Assembly (NCBI GenBank): GCA_002440225.1
Contig: DJSH01000037.1
Span: 2,039 to 27,434 of the forward strand
DNA from: Candidatus Segatella violae
GTDB taxonomy: Bacteria; Bacteroidota; Bacteroidia; Bacteroidales; Bacteroidaceae
Direction of reading: 5' to 3'
Length of the DNA: 25,396 bases
Shown in pieces: positions 1-7,032 of the stretch. A program made the translations under genes and the position numbers. The notes below the pieces were generated by a model, which saw only the letters and a list, made by a program, of their open reading frames with translations, was not told where the DNA came from and did no database searches. Position 1 is the stretch's first letter. Each line of letters opens with the position of its first letter.

Positions 1-674
1 TTGTAGAAGATGTGTCCTGCCTTTCCGAATTCATCCACCAAGTGCTCTTCCGAAACTTTGCGCAAGTCTCCACCGTTGAAGATACCCATGAAGTGCATCT
101 TTTGCAAGGTCTTCTTGCCCACGCCCCAGAAATCCTCCACAGGTAACTGGGCGATGAAGTCGAGCGCCTTGTCGGGATGGATGGTGCAGATGCCATCGGG
201 CTTGCGATAGTCGGAGGCTACCTTGGCGAGAAACTTGCAATAGCTGATGCCCGCCGAAGCCGTGAGTCCTGTCGCCTCCTTGATGCGAGCTTTGATCTCT
301 TTGGCAATATCCACCGCTAGCTCCATCCCTTTCTTGTTGTGGGTGACATCGAGGAAAGCCTCGTCGATGGAGATGGGTTCGATGAGGTCGGTGTATTCTT
401 GGAAAATGTGATGTATTTGCTGCGAAATCTCCTTGTAATGTGTATGTCGGCAAGGCACGATGATGAGGTCAGGACAGAGCTTCTTGGCTTGTGCGATGGA
501 CTGGGCTGAATGCACGCCAAACCTGCGAGCCTCGTAGCTGGCTGTAGAAACCACACCACGAGGCCCGTCGAAGCCCACCGCTATCGGTTTGCCCCGAAGA
601 TCAGGATTGTCTCTCTGCTCTACCGAGGCAAAGAAAGCGTCCATATCGATATGTATAATCTTGCGATTCTCCAT
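1..674 (-). CDS. dinB: DNA polymerase IV (Y-family translesion polymerase), 3' part outside the window
   Basis: Error-prone Y-family polymerase that copies past damaged template bases in the cytoplasm. Reading the minus strand from 674 gives an open frame of 224 codons with no stop before the window edge. It begins MENRKIIHIDMDAFFASVEQ, where DMDAFFASVE holds the first catalytic Asp and the steric-gate region. It continues through the palm motif SIDEAFLD (second catalytic Asp-Glu pair), SAGISYCKFLAKVASDYRKP, and the helix-hairpin-helix stretch VEDFWGVGKKT. These are signature motifs of DinB/Pol IV, normally about 350-420 residues, so roughly half is visible. The start is the ATG right after a Bacteroidetes -7 box, which implies a very short 5' UTR. 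It diverges from the TonB-dependent receptor gene and is unlikely to belong to the fructan system. Family assignment is firm. Confidence 0.96.
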   Translation of the reverse strand, partial: MENRKIIHIDMDAFFASVEQRDNPDLRGKPIAVGFDGPRGVVSTASYEARRFGVHSAQSIAQAKKLCPDLIIVPCRHTHYKEISQQIHHIFQEYTDLIEPISIDEAFLDVTHNKKGMELAVDIAKEIKARIKEATGLTASAGISYCKFLAKVASDYRKPDGICTIHPDKALDFIAQLPVEDFWGVGKKTLQKMHFMGIFNGGDLRKVSEEHLVDEFGKAGHIFY

Positions 675-681
675 TCTTATG

Positions 682-689
682 CAAAAATA
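682..689 (-). promoter_or_regulatory. Bacteroidetes -7 promoter element for dinB
   Basis: On the minus strand this reads TATTTTTG followed by C, an exact TAnnTTTG match. It ends only 7 nt before the dinB ATG (674), so the mRNA would start at or within a few bases of the start codon (leaderless or nearly so). The -33 element is not obvious. Confidence 0.6.
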
Positions 690-771
690 CGAATAAATTC
701 CAAATTATGCAAATTTCGTTTCAATCTTTTCCGTGAAATGTCTCCACTTTCTTTCGATTCCTGCGAATATT

Positions 772-805
772 CGTTCTTCTACTATCAAAAATGTTGCGAT
801 GAACG
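772..805. promoter_or_regulatory. Putative fructan-regulon operator (copy 1, upstream of the TonB-dependent receptor gene)
   Basis: Imperfect dyad CGTTC (772-776) - 24 nt - GAACG (801-805). Its right half, GTTGCGATGAACG, matches the right halves found upstream of the other fructan genes at 10329-10341, 16057-16070 and 24069-24081. The last base of GAACG is 53 bp before the T of the -7 box (858), the same distance as in the copy before the GH32 gene at 10517. The following flank (CATCATACGAAA) also resembles that copy (TATCATAAGAAA). The site lies between divergent genes, so it cannot be the terminator of an upstream gene. This argues that the family of dyads is regulatory. Confidence 0.6.
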
Positions 806-857
806 GATTTTTGCATCATACGAAATGAATTTTAAAGCTGGTGTTCACACCTTTACG

Positions 858-865
858 TAATTTTG
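858..865 (+). promoter_or_regulatory. -7 promoter element of the TonB-dependent receptor gene
   Basis: TAATTTTG followed by C, an exact TAnnTTTG match, 48 nt before the ATG. The -33 region is poor, which fits an activator-dependent promoter. The 5' UTR contains CAATAACGCTAACAATT (881-897), which recurs exactly in the leader of the GH32 gene at 10484-10500. A small palindrome, GGTGTTCACACC, lies at 840-851. Confidence 0.65.
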
Positions 866-913
866 CAGCAGAAATCAAAACAATAACGCTAACAATTAAT
901 AATTCGCAAAATT

Positions 914-3214
914 ATGAACACCTTATTGAATGGAAAGGGCGCAGCCATGGTGCTTGCACTTTCACTCGCAAATGTTTCTGGTGCTTTCGCACAGGATGAT
1001 AATGGTAGCTCCAAGGAGGAGGGTAACCGCAACGTGATGCTCAACGCTGCTAGTGCCAATGGTCCTCGTGAGATTCAGATTGGTCTGCCTTCTGCCGACG
1101 TCAACGTGTTGGAGAATGGTCTGCCTGTCACTTACGCCACCAATCCTCATTCCGTCAATACCATTTGGCGTGGTGATGCGAGCCTCAGTCATCAGGGTTT
1201 GCTGAAGATTGCCGAGACTGCCATCACCACGGGTAACATCGGCTACGCCGTGAACTCTTTCACCCAGAAAGGTCAGAAGGGATTCAATGGCACCTTGAAT
1301 TATAAGAGTAACCACTTTGGATTGCAGGAGTTCTCTTTGAATATGAATGGCGACTTGGGCAGCGATTGGTACTATAGCTTCAATATGTATCAGGACTTCG
1401 ACCCAGGAACTTTCAAGATTAAGTCAACTCCTTATCAGGACCGCACCCAGATTTACAAGGCACTCATCACCAAGAAGTACAATGGCAATCGTGGCGAGTT
1501 TACCGCTATGTATAAGTACGCTAACAGCCACAATGTGTACAACTATGCCACCCAGAGTGCTCCTTTCATCTATGTGGGCGATGGTAGCGTGAAGGAGTAT
1601 GGCAAGTTCAAGCTCGGTACAACCTCTTATCTCCCTATCGACAACGAGATGACTTACAGAGACATGCGTACAGGCGAGTTGAAGCAGACCACCCTCTATG
1701 ATGCCTGTCTCAACAAGGCAAGCGAGGTGACCCTGATGAACAATTATCGCTTCGACAACGGCTTGAACTGGAAGGCTACCTTGAAGTACGACCACTCTCG
1801 TGGCGCAATGGTTTATCAGACCCCGATGGCTATCATCGACCTCAAGAGTGCTGCTAACCAAGGTGTATATAAATATATGTATCGCGACATCGACGGACAG
1901 ACCAAGGCGTACGATGGTCAATATGTCCAGACCCGTATGTCTTGCCTTAACGCCGGAACCATCGACGAGGCTCTCTTCACCTCAGAGCTCAGCAAGAGAT
2001 TTAAGACATCCACCTTCCGCCTCGGCGTGAACGAGTGGTTCTATCATATAGATTATTGCTCAAATACAACCATGTACGACCAGAGCGTACCTTCGGATGG
2101 TAGTTATGCCCTCCGTGTCTGGGATGCCAACCAGCGCGACAGCTATTTCTACGATTTCAACAAGAACGCCTCTGAGTATTACAAGGGAAGCGAAAACAAG
2201 TTGGCTCTCTACTTCACCCATGACTGGGACGTCACCAAGAAGTTGAATCTCTACTATGGTGCCCGTTTGGAGTGGCAGCGCCTGAAGGGTGAGAACGCCG
2301 CAGTGAAGAATGCGCAGGGCGAGTATGTTGGACGATTTGCCGATTACTATCTCGGTGCTATTGCCGCAGATGGTACGAAGATTACACCAGCCGACTTGAG
2401 TTACAACTGGATCAACTACGATTTCTCTGTGGCAGCAACTTACAAGTTGACCGATAACTTCGGCTTCACGGGCGATTTCACTTACATCGTCCAGCATCCT
2501 AAGTTCGAGGCATTCGCCCCAGCTACTTTGCCAAATGTGGATAAGATTTCCGTGCCACTCGGTCGTGCCGGAATCTACTACAACAACTCTTGGTTGAGCC
2601 TCACCTCGTTGTTCTCTTACATCTCTAAGACCAACAACAACTCTACGCTCAACCTCCAGCATGGCAGCGAGATCAAGGCGGCTCCTTTGGCTTACGACAT
2701 CCAGACCTGGGGTTGGACAACCGATGCTGTGGCTCATCCGTTCAAGGGCTTCGACTTCCACTTCCTCTTCACTTATCAGAAGCCAACCTACAAGAAGTTT
2801 GAGACCAGTGTTACCTTCAACGATGGTTACACGGGCACTATCAATGCCACAGGCAATGTCGTAGCCGAGATTCCTGAAGTGCTCATCGAGTTGGATCCAA
2901 GCTATATGATTACCAAGGACATCAAGCTTTGGACCAGCTTCCGTTACTTCAGCAAGACCTACGCCAACATCAACGAGGCATATTACTTTAATGGTCACTG
3001 GGAGACTTTCGGCGGTTTGAACTGGCAGGCAACCAAGCGCTTGGCTCTCGGTTGCACCGTAGTTAACTTCTTGAATCAGACAGGTGCCAAGGGTAGCATC
3101 GCCGGTGCCGAGCTGATTACCAAGGATGAGGCGAAGGGCATCAAGAACCAGATTATGACAGGTAGCTACCTTCGTCCATTCACCGTGGAGTTTACCGCTT
3201 CGCTGAAGTTCTAA
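914..3214 (+). CDS. TonB-dependent receptor-like outer-membrane beta-barrel with a shortened plug
   Basis: A 766-residue predicted outer-membrane protein. Residues 1-26 are a signal peptide (cleavage GAFA|Q). There is no SusC-type carboxypeptidase-regulatory-like domain and no clear TonB box. Residues about 50-125 resemble only the second half of a TonB plug (VNVLENGLPVTY, then KIAETAITTGNIGYAVNSFTQKG). From about residue 126 to the end, alternating aromatic/polar strands (for example LQEFSLNMNGDLGSDWYYSF) and a final SLKF with C-terminal Phe indicate a beta-barrel. Family knowledge: such barrels import oligosaccharides, siderophores or cofactors using TonB energy. The operator and leader sequences shared with the GH32 gene at 10517 suggest co-expression with the fructan system, so a role in fructan or fructose uptake is inferred, not shown. 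It is monocistronic, with a strong terminator after it. Barrel identity is confident; substrate is unknown. Confidence 0.8.
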   Translation: MNTLLNGKGAAMVLALSLANVSGAFAQDDNGSSKEEGNRNVMLNAASANGPREIQIGLPSADVNVLENGLPVTYATNPHSVNTIWRGDASLSHQGLLKIAETAITTGNIGYAVNSFTQKGQKGFNGTLNYKSNHFGLQEFSLNMNGDLGSDWYYSFNMYQDFDPGTFKIKSTPYQDRTQIYKALITKKYNGNRGEFTAMYKYANSHNVYNYATQSAPFIYVGDGSVKEYGKFKLGTTSYLPIDNEMTYRDMRTGELKQTTLYDACLNKASEVTLMNNYRFDNGLNWKATLKYDHSRGAMVYQTPMAIIDLKSAANQGVYKYMYRDIDGQTKAYDGQYVQTRMSCLNAGTIDEALFTSELSKRFKTSTFRLGVNEWFYHIDYCSNTTMYDQSVPSDGSYALRVWDANQRDSYFYDFNKNASEYYKGSENKLALYFTHDWDVTKKLNLYYGARLEWQRLKGENAAVKNAQGEYVGRFADYYLGAIAADGTKITPADLSYNWINYDFSVAATYKLTDNFGFTGDFTYIVQHPKFEAFAPATLPNVDKISVPLGRAGIYYNNSWLSLTSLFSYISKTNNNSTLNLQHGSEIKAAPLAYDIQTWGWTTDAVAHPFKGFDFHFLFTYQKPTYKKFETSVTFNDGYTGTINATGNVVAEIPEVLIELDPSYMITKDIKLWTSFRYFSKTYANINEAYYFNGHWETFGGLNWQATKRLALGCTVVNFLNQTGAKGSIAGAELITKDEAKGIKNQIMTGSYLRPFTVEFTASLKF

Positions 3215-3225
3215 CATATAGGGGT

Positions 3226-3285
3226 ACAAGAAAAAGCCAGCTTTGCATATATAATTAATGTATGTGCAGGGCTGGCTTTTCTTGT
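3226..3285 (+). terminator. Intrinsic terminator of the TonB-dependent receptor gene
   Basis: Arms ACAAGAAAAAGCCAGC (3226-3241) and GCTGGCTTTTCTTGT (3271-3285) form a long stem with a GC-rich inner part and a T-rich 3' arm, 11 nt after the stop codon. The 29-nt apical loop can pair further through GCATATAT/ATGTATGTGC. Confidence 0.75.
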
Positions 3286-3321
3286 TGCTTTGTACTAGAA
3301 ATAGATACAAAATAACTACGC

Positions 3322-3434
3322 TTGGTTTGGAAATGCATCGAATTTTCTTGTTTTTTGGTTTGGAAATGCTTAAGAAACTATTTGTTTTTGGTTTGGAAAT
3401 GATTAAAAAATATGCAGTTTTTGGTTTGGAAATG
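3322..3434 (+). repeat. Array of four 14-bp direct repeats with an exact 33-bp period
   Basis: TTGGTTTGGAAATG occurs perfectly at 3322-3335, 3355-3368, 3388-3401 and 3421-3434. The period is exactly 33 bp and the 19-bp spacers are unrelated. The last copy overlaps the expected -33 position of the promoter at 3447. The arrangement resembles an iteron-like operator array for the downstream ATPase gene. It is not a CRISPR array: the repeat is too short, the spacers are AT-rich, and no cas genes are seen. Confidence 0.85.
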
Positions 3435-3446
3435 AAAATAAAGTTG

Positions 3447-3454
3447 TATCTTTG
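3447..3454 (+). promoter_or_regulatory. -7 promoter element of the first AAA+ ATPase gene
   Basis: TATCTTTG followed by C, an exact TAnnTTTG match, 25 nt before the ATG at 3479. The TTTG inside the fourth repeat (3425-3428) lies 18 nt upstream and could serve as the -33 element, placing the repeat array directly over the RNA polymerase site. Confidence 0.7.
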
Positions 3455-3478
3455 CACCTGATTTTAAACGAATTATAT

Positions 3479-4831
3479 ATGTTTACACGAACGGCAATCA
3501 ATTATCTGCGTCAATGGGCGAATAATGAAGAGCGTAAGCCTTTGGTCTTGCGAGGGGCTAGACAAGTGGGTAAGACAACTTTGATAAAGTTGTTTGCCAA
3601 GGAGTTTGACACCTATATTTATTTGAATTTGGAGGAAAAGGAAAATGCGGAACTTTTCGCAGATGACTATTCTTTTGATGATTTATTGGTAGGTATCTTC
3701 TTTAAGGCGAATGTGCCTCAAGATTCCAGCAAGCGCACATTGATTTTTATCGATGAGATACAAAACGAGCCAAAGGCAGTTCAGGCTTTGCGATACTTTT
3801 ATGAAAAGCGTCCAGACATTTATGTGATAGCAGCTGGCTCTTTGTTAGAGAGCTTGATGGGGCGCCATATCTCTTTCCCTGTGGGTAGGGTGGAGTATAT
3901 GGCTTTGCATCCTTGTACCTTTGTGGAGTTCCTTCGTGCCATAGGTCAAGAGGCTACAGCAGAGGGTATCGAAAGAATGTCTTTGCCCAATTCTTTGCAT
4001 TCCAATGTCATGGATTTGTTTAAGAAGTATATGATTGTGGGTGGGTTGCCTGAGGCTGTGGCAAACTATGCAAAATACCGAGACATAGTCAAGCTGAATG
4101 GTGTCTTCAATTCTTTGCTTTCTGGCTATCGAGACGATGTGGAGAAGTATGCCAGCAAGCCTAAAGAGCAGGATGCCATTCGATATATTTTAAATTATGG
4201 CTGGGCTGCTGCGGGTCATCGTATTCAGTTTGCAAAGTTCACAGGTTCTACTTTTAAGGCTGCTGAGGCTGGCAATGCGTTCAGAACTTTGGAGAAAACG
4301 TTGTTGTTGGAGTTGGTTTATCCACAGATGTCGGCTTCTTTTCCTATATTGCCCGATTTGAAGAAAAGTCCAAAGTTATTGTGGCTAGATACCGGATTGG
4401 TGAATTATGTGGCTGGTATGCAAGAGGAACTGTTGTTTAGCAAGGATACCGATGAACTATGGAACGGCGACATTGCCGAGCATATTGTTGGGCAGGAGTT
4501 GCTGGGTTCATCTTTTACTTTTGGAGAGAAGCGTATGTTCTGGGTACGTGATGCCAAGAACTCACAGGCAGAGGTAGACTTCTTGATACGTTATAAGTCG
4601 CATCTTCTTCCGATAGAAGTAAAGACAGGGGATAATGCCAAGCTACGTTCCTTGCATCTTTTCATGGATGAGTCGAAGGAAAAGATAGCTTTGCGCCTTT
4701 GGAATGGGCCGATGAATTCGGATACCGTTACTACGCAGAATGGCAAGTCTTTCACCTTATATAATATACCACTCTATTATGCAGGAAGTTTGCAGGTGTT
4801 CTTGGATTCAGTGTTTGCGGATAATCAGTAA
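3479..4831 (+). CDS. AAA+ ATPase with C-terminal DUF4143 / PD-(D/E)XK-like domain
   Basis: A 450-residue protein starting MFTRTAINYLRQW. The frame extends 9 codons upstream to a TTG, but that segment overlaps the promoter, so the ATG at 3479 is chosen. The N-terminal AAA_14 domain has Walker A GARQVGKT (26-33), Walker B LIFIDEIQ (88-95), a sensor-like AAGSLLE (118-124), and the family stretch FPVGRVEYMALHPCTFVEF (133-151). The C-terminal DUF4143 part ends with AEVDFLI...LPIEVKTG, where E365, D367, E380 and K382 fit a PD-(D/E)XK nuclease-type core. Family knowledge: these ATPases are abundant and often multicopy in Bacteroidetes and archaea, and their function is unresolved. The gene stands alone behind the 33-bp repeat array, which suggests self-regulation. 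It interrupts the fructan locus and looks more AT-rich than the SusC/GH32 genes, suggesting acquisition. Family is certain; role is unknown. Confidence 0.9.
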   Translation: MFTRTAINYLRQWANNEERKPLVLRGARQVGKTTLIKLFAKEFDTYIYLNLEEKENAELFADDYSFDDLLVGIFFKANVPQDSSKRTLIFIDEIQNEPKAVQALRYFYEKRPDIYVIAAGSLLESLMGRHISFPVGRVEYMALHPCTFVEFLRAIGQEATAEGIERMSLPNSLHSNVMDLFKKYMIVGGLPEAVANYAKYRDIVKLNGVFNSLLSGYRDDVEKYASKPKEQDAIRYILNYGWAAAGHRIQFAKFTGSTFKAAEAGNAFRTLEKTLLLELVYPQMSASFPILPDLKKSPKLLWLDTGLVNYVAGMQEELLFSKDTDELWNGDIAEHIVGQELLGSSFTFGEKRMFWVRDAKNSQAEVDFLIRYKSHLLPIEVKTGDNAKLRSLHLFMDESKEKIALRLWNGPMNSDTVTTQNGKSFTLYNIPLYYAGSLQVFLDSVFADNQ

Positions 4832-4910
4832 AAGCGATAGAACTTTTGCTTTTGAGGAAAAATGGACAAATAAAAACTTTGATATAGAAGTGAAGGTATA
4901 TTTCACAAGT

Positions 4911-4954
4911 CACCGAAGTAGTACTTCTGTAGAAGATGAAGTACTACTTCGGTG
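4911..4954. terminator. Perfect 17-bp inverted repeat between convergent genes, probable bidirectional terminator
   Basis: CACCGAAGTAGTACTTC (4911-4927) and GAAGTACTACTTCGGTG (4938-4954) are perfect complements around a 10-nt loop. It lies 80 nt after the ATPase stop and 10 nt after the stop of the minus-strand lipoprotein gene. No immediate T-tract follows on either strand, so termination is inferred from position. Each arm is itself near-palindromic (GAAGTA/TACTTC), so a protein site is an alternative. Confidence 0.6.
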
Positions 4955-4964
4955 GGCAATGAAG

Positions 4965-5840
4965 CTATCTATTTTTGTATTCGTAGTGTCTTATGCATAT
5001 CTCATTAGGCTTTTTTGCCTGTTTGTCATCAACGCAATAAGATTTTATGCAGATTGGATTCTCTTTGTCGTCATACTCATATTCGAAGATATGTTTCTCT
5101 GGGGCACTAAATTCTGGGTCGTCGGACGTGATACTATATTCTATTATTAGACCCTGTTCATTGTATTTGTATGAAGTAACTGTTCTTCTTGAATCTGTCT
5201 GCAAAATTATTTGATTTTGCTCATTTAGGTAGAGAATTTCATTGCCTCTCGAAAAAGAACGATCGCCTTCTTTTAGAAAGCTAATGTTTTTAGGCATATC
5301 ATACTTGTACTGGGTGACAGAATGTAAGGTGTCGTATTCCGTTCTTTTTTCATATTTCCCATAGAAATCTGTGGAATCTACTCCTTCTGAATACCATTTC
5401 GTATAGGTGGTATTTTTTCTTTCTTTGAGTTTTCCGTTGTCTGTTCTGTACTCGTAAATGGTTGTTTCTGTTTCCTCATTAATGGATTTGCCAAACAAGT
5501 CATCATCATGCTCATGATGGCTGAACATGATTTCTTTGGTAAGATTCCCATCGGTGTTATAATAATAGTTGGTGCGATGTTCCTCTTCTCCTGTTGGCTC
5601 ATAAGTGATGACTAAGCTATCTCTGTTCTGCTCATCAAGGAAATGCTTCTCAACAAATTGCATCTTTCCTTTGGCTGCATCGCCAAAGTTTTCTTTTGCT
5701 TCATAGACGGTGTCTGTGTAGCTATAGATGTTGCCATTTGGTTTCCATCCATTTGATAAGTTATCACTCTTGCAATTTGTGAGTGAAACAATGATTATGC
5801 AAGCTAAAAAGCAGGCTTTAAAAAATGTTTTTTGATTCAT
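4965..5840 (-). CDS. Lipoprotein with RHS/YD-like repeats, function unknown
   Basis: A 291-residue protein. The hydrophobic N-terminus ends in a lipobox-like VSLTNC (Cys23), so a lipid-anchored envelope protein is likely. The mature part contains several degenerate repeats of the form Y-x-Y-(5-8)-G/N-x-(I/L)-x-x-x, for example YYYNTDGNLTKE, YEYRTDNGKLKE, YKYNEQGLIIEY and YEYDDKENPICI, ending in HYEYKNR. These resemble the beta-strand repeats of RHS/YD or MORN-like proteins. Charged, low-hydrophobicity composition fits a surface or periplasmic location. It is the last gene of a minus-strand operon, 16 nt after the DUF262-HNH stop. Whether it belongs functionally to the methyltransferase/nuclease pair is not clear; it could be a passenger. 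I do not recognise a specific family. Confidence 0.7.
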   Translation of the reverse strand: MNQKTFFKACFLACIIIVSLTNCKSDNLSNGWKPNGNIYSYTDTVYEAKENFGDAAKGKMQFVEKHFLDEQNRDSLVITYEPTGEEEHRTNYYYNTDGNLTKEIMFSHHEHDDDLFGKSINEETETTIYEYRTDNGKLKERKNTTYTKWYSEGVDSTDFYGKYEKRTEYDTLHSVTQYKYDMPKNISFLKEGDRSFSRGNEILYLNEQNQIILQTDSRRTVTSYKYNEQGLIIEYSITSDDPEFSAPEKHIFEYEYDDKENPICIKSYCVDDKQAKKPNEICIRHYEYKNR

Positions 5841-5856
5841 ATTTATCTAATGTTGT

Positions 5857-7026
5857 TTATTTGTTTCCTTTCATTCGATTGTGCATCTTACAGAGCATTT
5901 CGCAATTTTCTAATGTAGTTTTGCCTCCCTTGCTCCAAGGAGTAACATGATCAGCTTCCATTTCTGTAAATTTGTAAATACGTGAATGGTTGCTATTGTT
6001 CCCACTTGCGCAAAGAGGGCAATTGGACACTCCTTTTGCTTTAGCCTCTTTGGTTTGTTTGCTGAATGCTGCTTTCTTTACAGAATCCTCAAAGAAACGG
6101 ACATCCAAAAGCTCTGGATGCTTTTCTTCGCCAAGGATATACTCGAAAATGCCTTTTTTGTTCTTTACATATTCGTCTTGGTACAATTCTGTTACTCTCT
6201 TCGTGATATAATCTACACTGTATGGCTTATTGTGGTAGGTTTCGTAAAGTCTTGCCCATTCCAATCCACACATTTCTTTCTCTACCATAGAGAACGTGTT
6301 GGATGCCCACTCTATAACCGTTTCGAAATAGACTTTCATCTCGGATATGTCCGGATTGCTTCGATGCAAAGAAAGATAGGCTTCAACAGACATGCCCTTA
6401 TTGCTACTAATCCATTGTAATGCACGCTCTAAGAAATCTTGACGCTTAACATTGCCTTTTATGTATGCAGCCCATTTGTGATGGTTCATGTTATGGCTGT
6501 TGCTAAACTCGGCTTTAGCGGCTGTGATGAATGGACCTGAATAGATGGCGTTGAGTAATTCTTGCGCATTCAAGGGGATGCCAACGATGTTGATGGTTTC
6601 GAACCACTGTTTGATTTCTTGTTCTTCACCTTCACATACATAAATCGTAAGTTTGGTGTTTAGAAAGCGTTCTTTTTGCTCTTCGTCAAGTCCGCCGATG
6701 TAGGTCTCTCTTCCTACTATTTTAATAGCCAAGTAGTTAATTACAAAGCGGCCAATACTTGTTATACGCTGCTGACCATCAAGAATCTCATATTGCCCAT
6801 CCTTGGTTTTGTTGAAGTATATCAATCCGATAGGATAGCCCTTCAATAACGAGTTGATGACTGCGACATCTTTCTGGCCATCGTCATAGATATAGTTGCG
6901 TTGGTATTCAGGCTGAATGGTTAGTTGGCCATCCAACCCATACAAGCCTTTTCCTTCATTTTTGTTGTATTGGAAACCCTTGCAGATTTCTGCAATCGTC
7001 CAGTCTGTATGCAAAGTTGTCTTCAT
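5857..7026 (-). CDS. DUF262 domain - HNH endonuclease (restriction-type nuclease candidate)
   Basis: A 389-residue protein. The N-terminal DUF262 (ParB/Srx-like fold) carries the family motif ILDGQQRITSI (DGQQR at 83-87), preceded by IQPEYQRNYIY (37-47). The C-terminus is an HNH nuclease with a zinc-binding CPLC (336-339), then EADHVTPWSKGG (357-368), N374 and LCKMHNRMKG (378-387). H360, N374 and H382 are the candidate HNH residues. Family knowledge: DUF262 proteins with HNH or DUF1524 nuclease parts include GmrS/GmrD- and BrxU-type enzymes that cut modified phage DNA. Here the gene begins 6 nt after the stop of an EcoRI-family adenine methyltransferase, so the two are almost certainly co-expressed. 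That suggests a restriction-modification pair with a DUF262-type nuclease instead of an EcoRI-like one. Specificity and NTP dependence cannot be read from sequence. Confidence 0.85.
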   Translation of the reverse strand: MKTTLHTDWTIAEICKGFQYNKNEGKGLYGLDGQLTIQPEYQRNYIYDDGQKDVAVINSLLKGYPIGLIYFNKTKDGQYEILDGQQRITSIGRFVINYLAIKIVGRETYIGGLDEEQKERFLNTKLTIYVCEGEEQEIKQWFETINIVGIPLNAQELLNAIYSGPFITAAKAEFSNSHNMNHHKWAAYIKGNVKRQDFLERALQWISSNKGMSVEAYLSLHRSNPDISEMKVYFETVIEWASNTFSMVEKEMCGLEWARLYETYHNKPYSVDYITKRVTELYQDEYVKNKKGIFEYILGEEKHPELLDVRFFEDSVKKAAFSKQTKEAKAKGVSNCPLCASGNNSNHSRIYKFTEMEADHVTPWSKGGKTTLENCEMLCKMHNRMKGNK

Positions 7027-7032
7027 AAGCGT

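Noticed and set aside
3322..3434. CRISPR array upstream of the first ATPase gene
   Set aside because: Only 14 bp repeat with 19-bp AT-rich spacers, it runs directly into a promoter, and there are no cas genes.
2060..3457. Long minus-strand open frame (465 codons) across the TonB-receptor gene
   Set aside because: It is antisense to a clear beta-barrel gene, has no recognisable domain, and crosses that gene's terminator and the repeat array.
4740..5150. 136-codon ORF overlapping the end of the first ATPase gene
   Set aside because: It shifts frame across the ATPase end, spans the inverted repeat and runs antisense into the lipoprotein gene; hydrophobic tail is a by-product of AT-rich antisense sequence.
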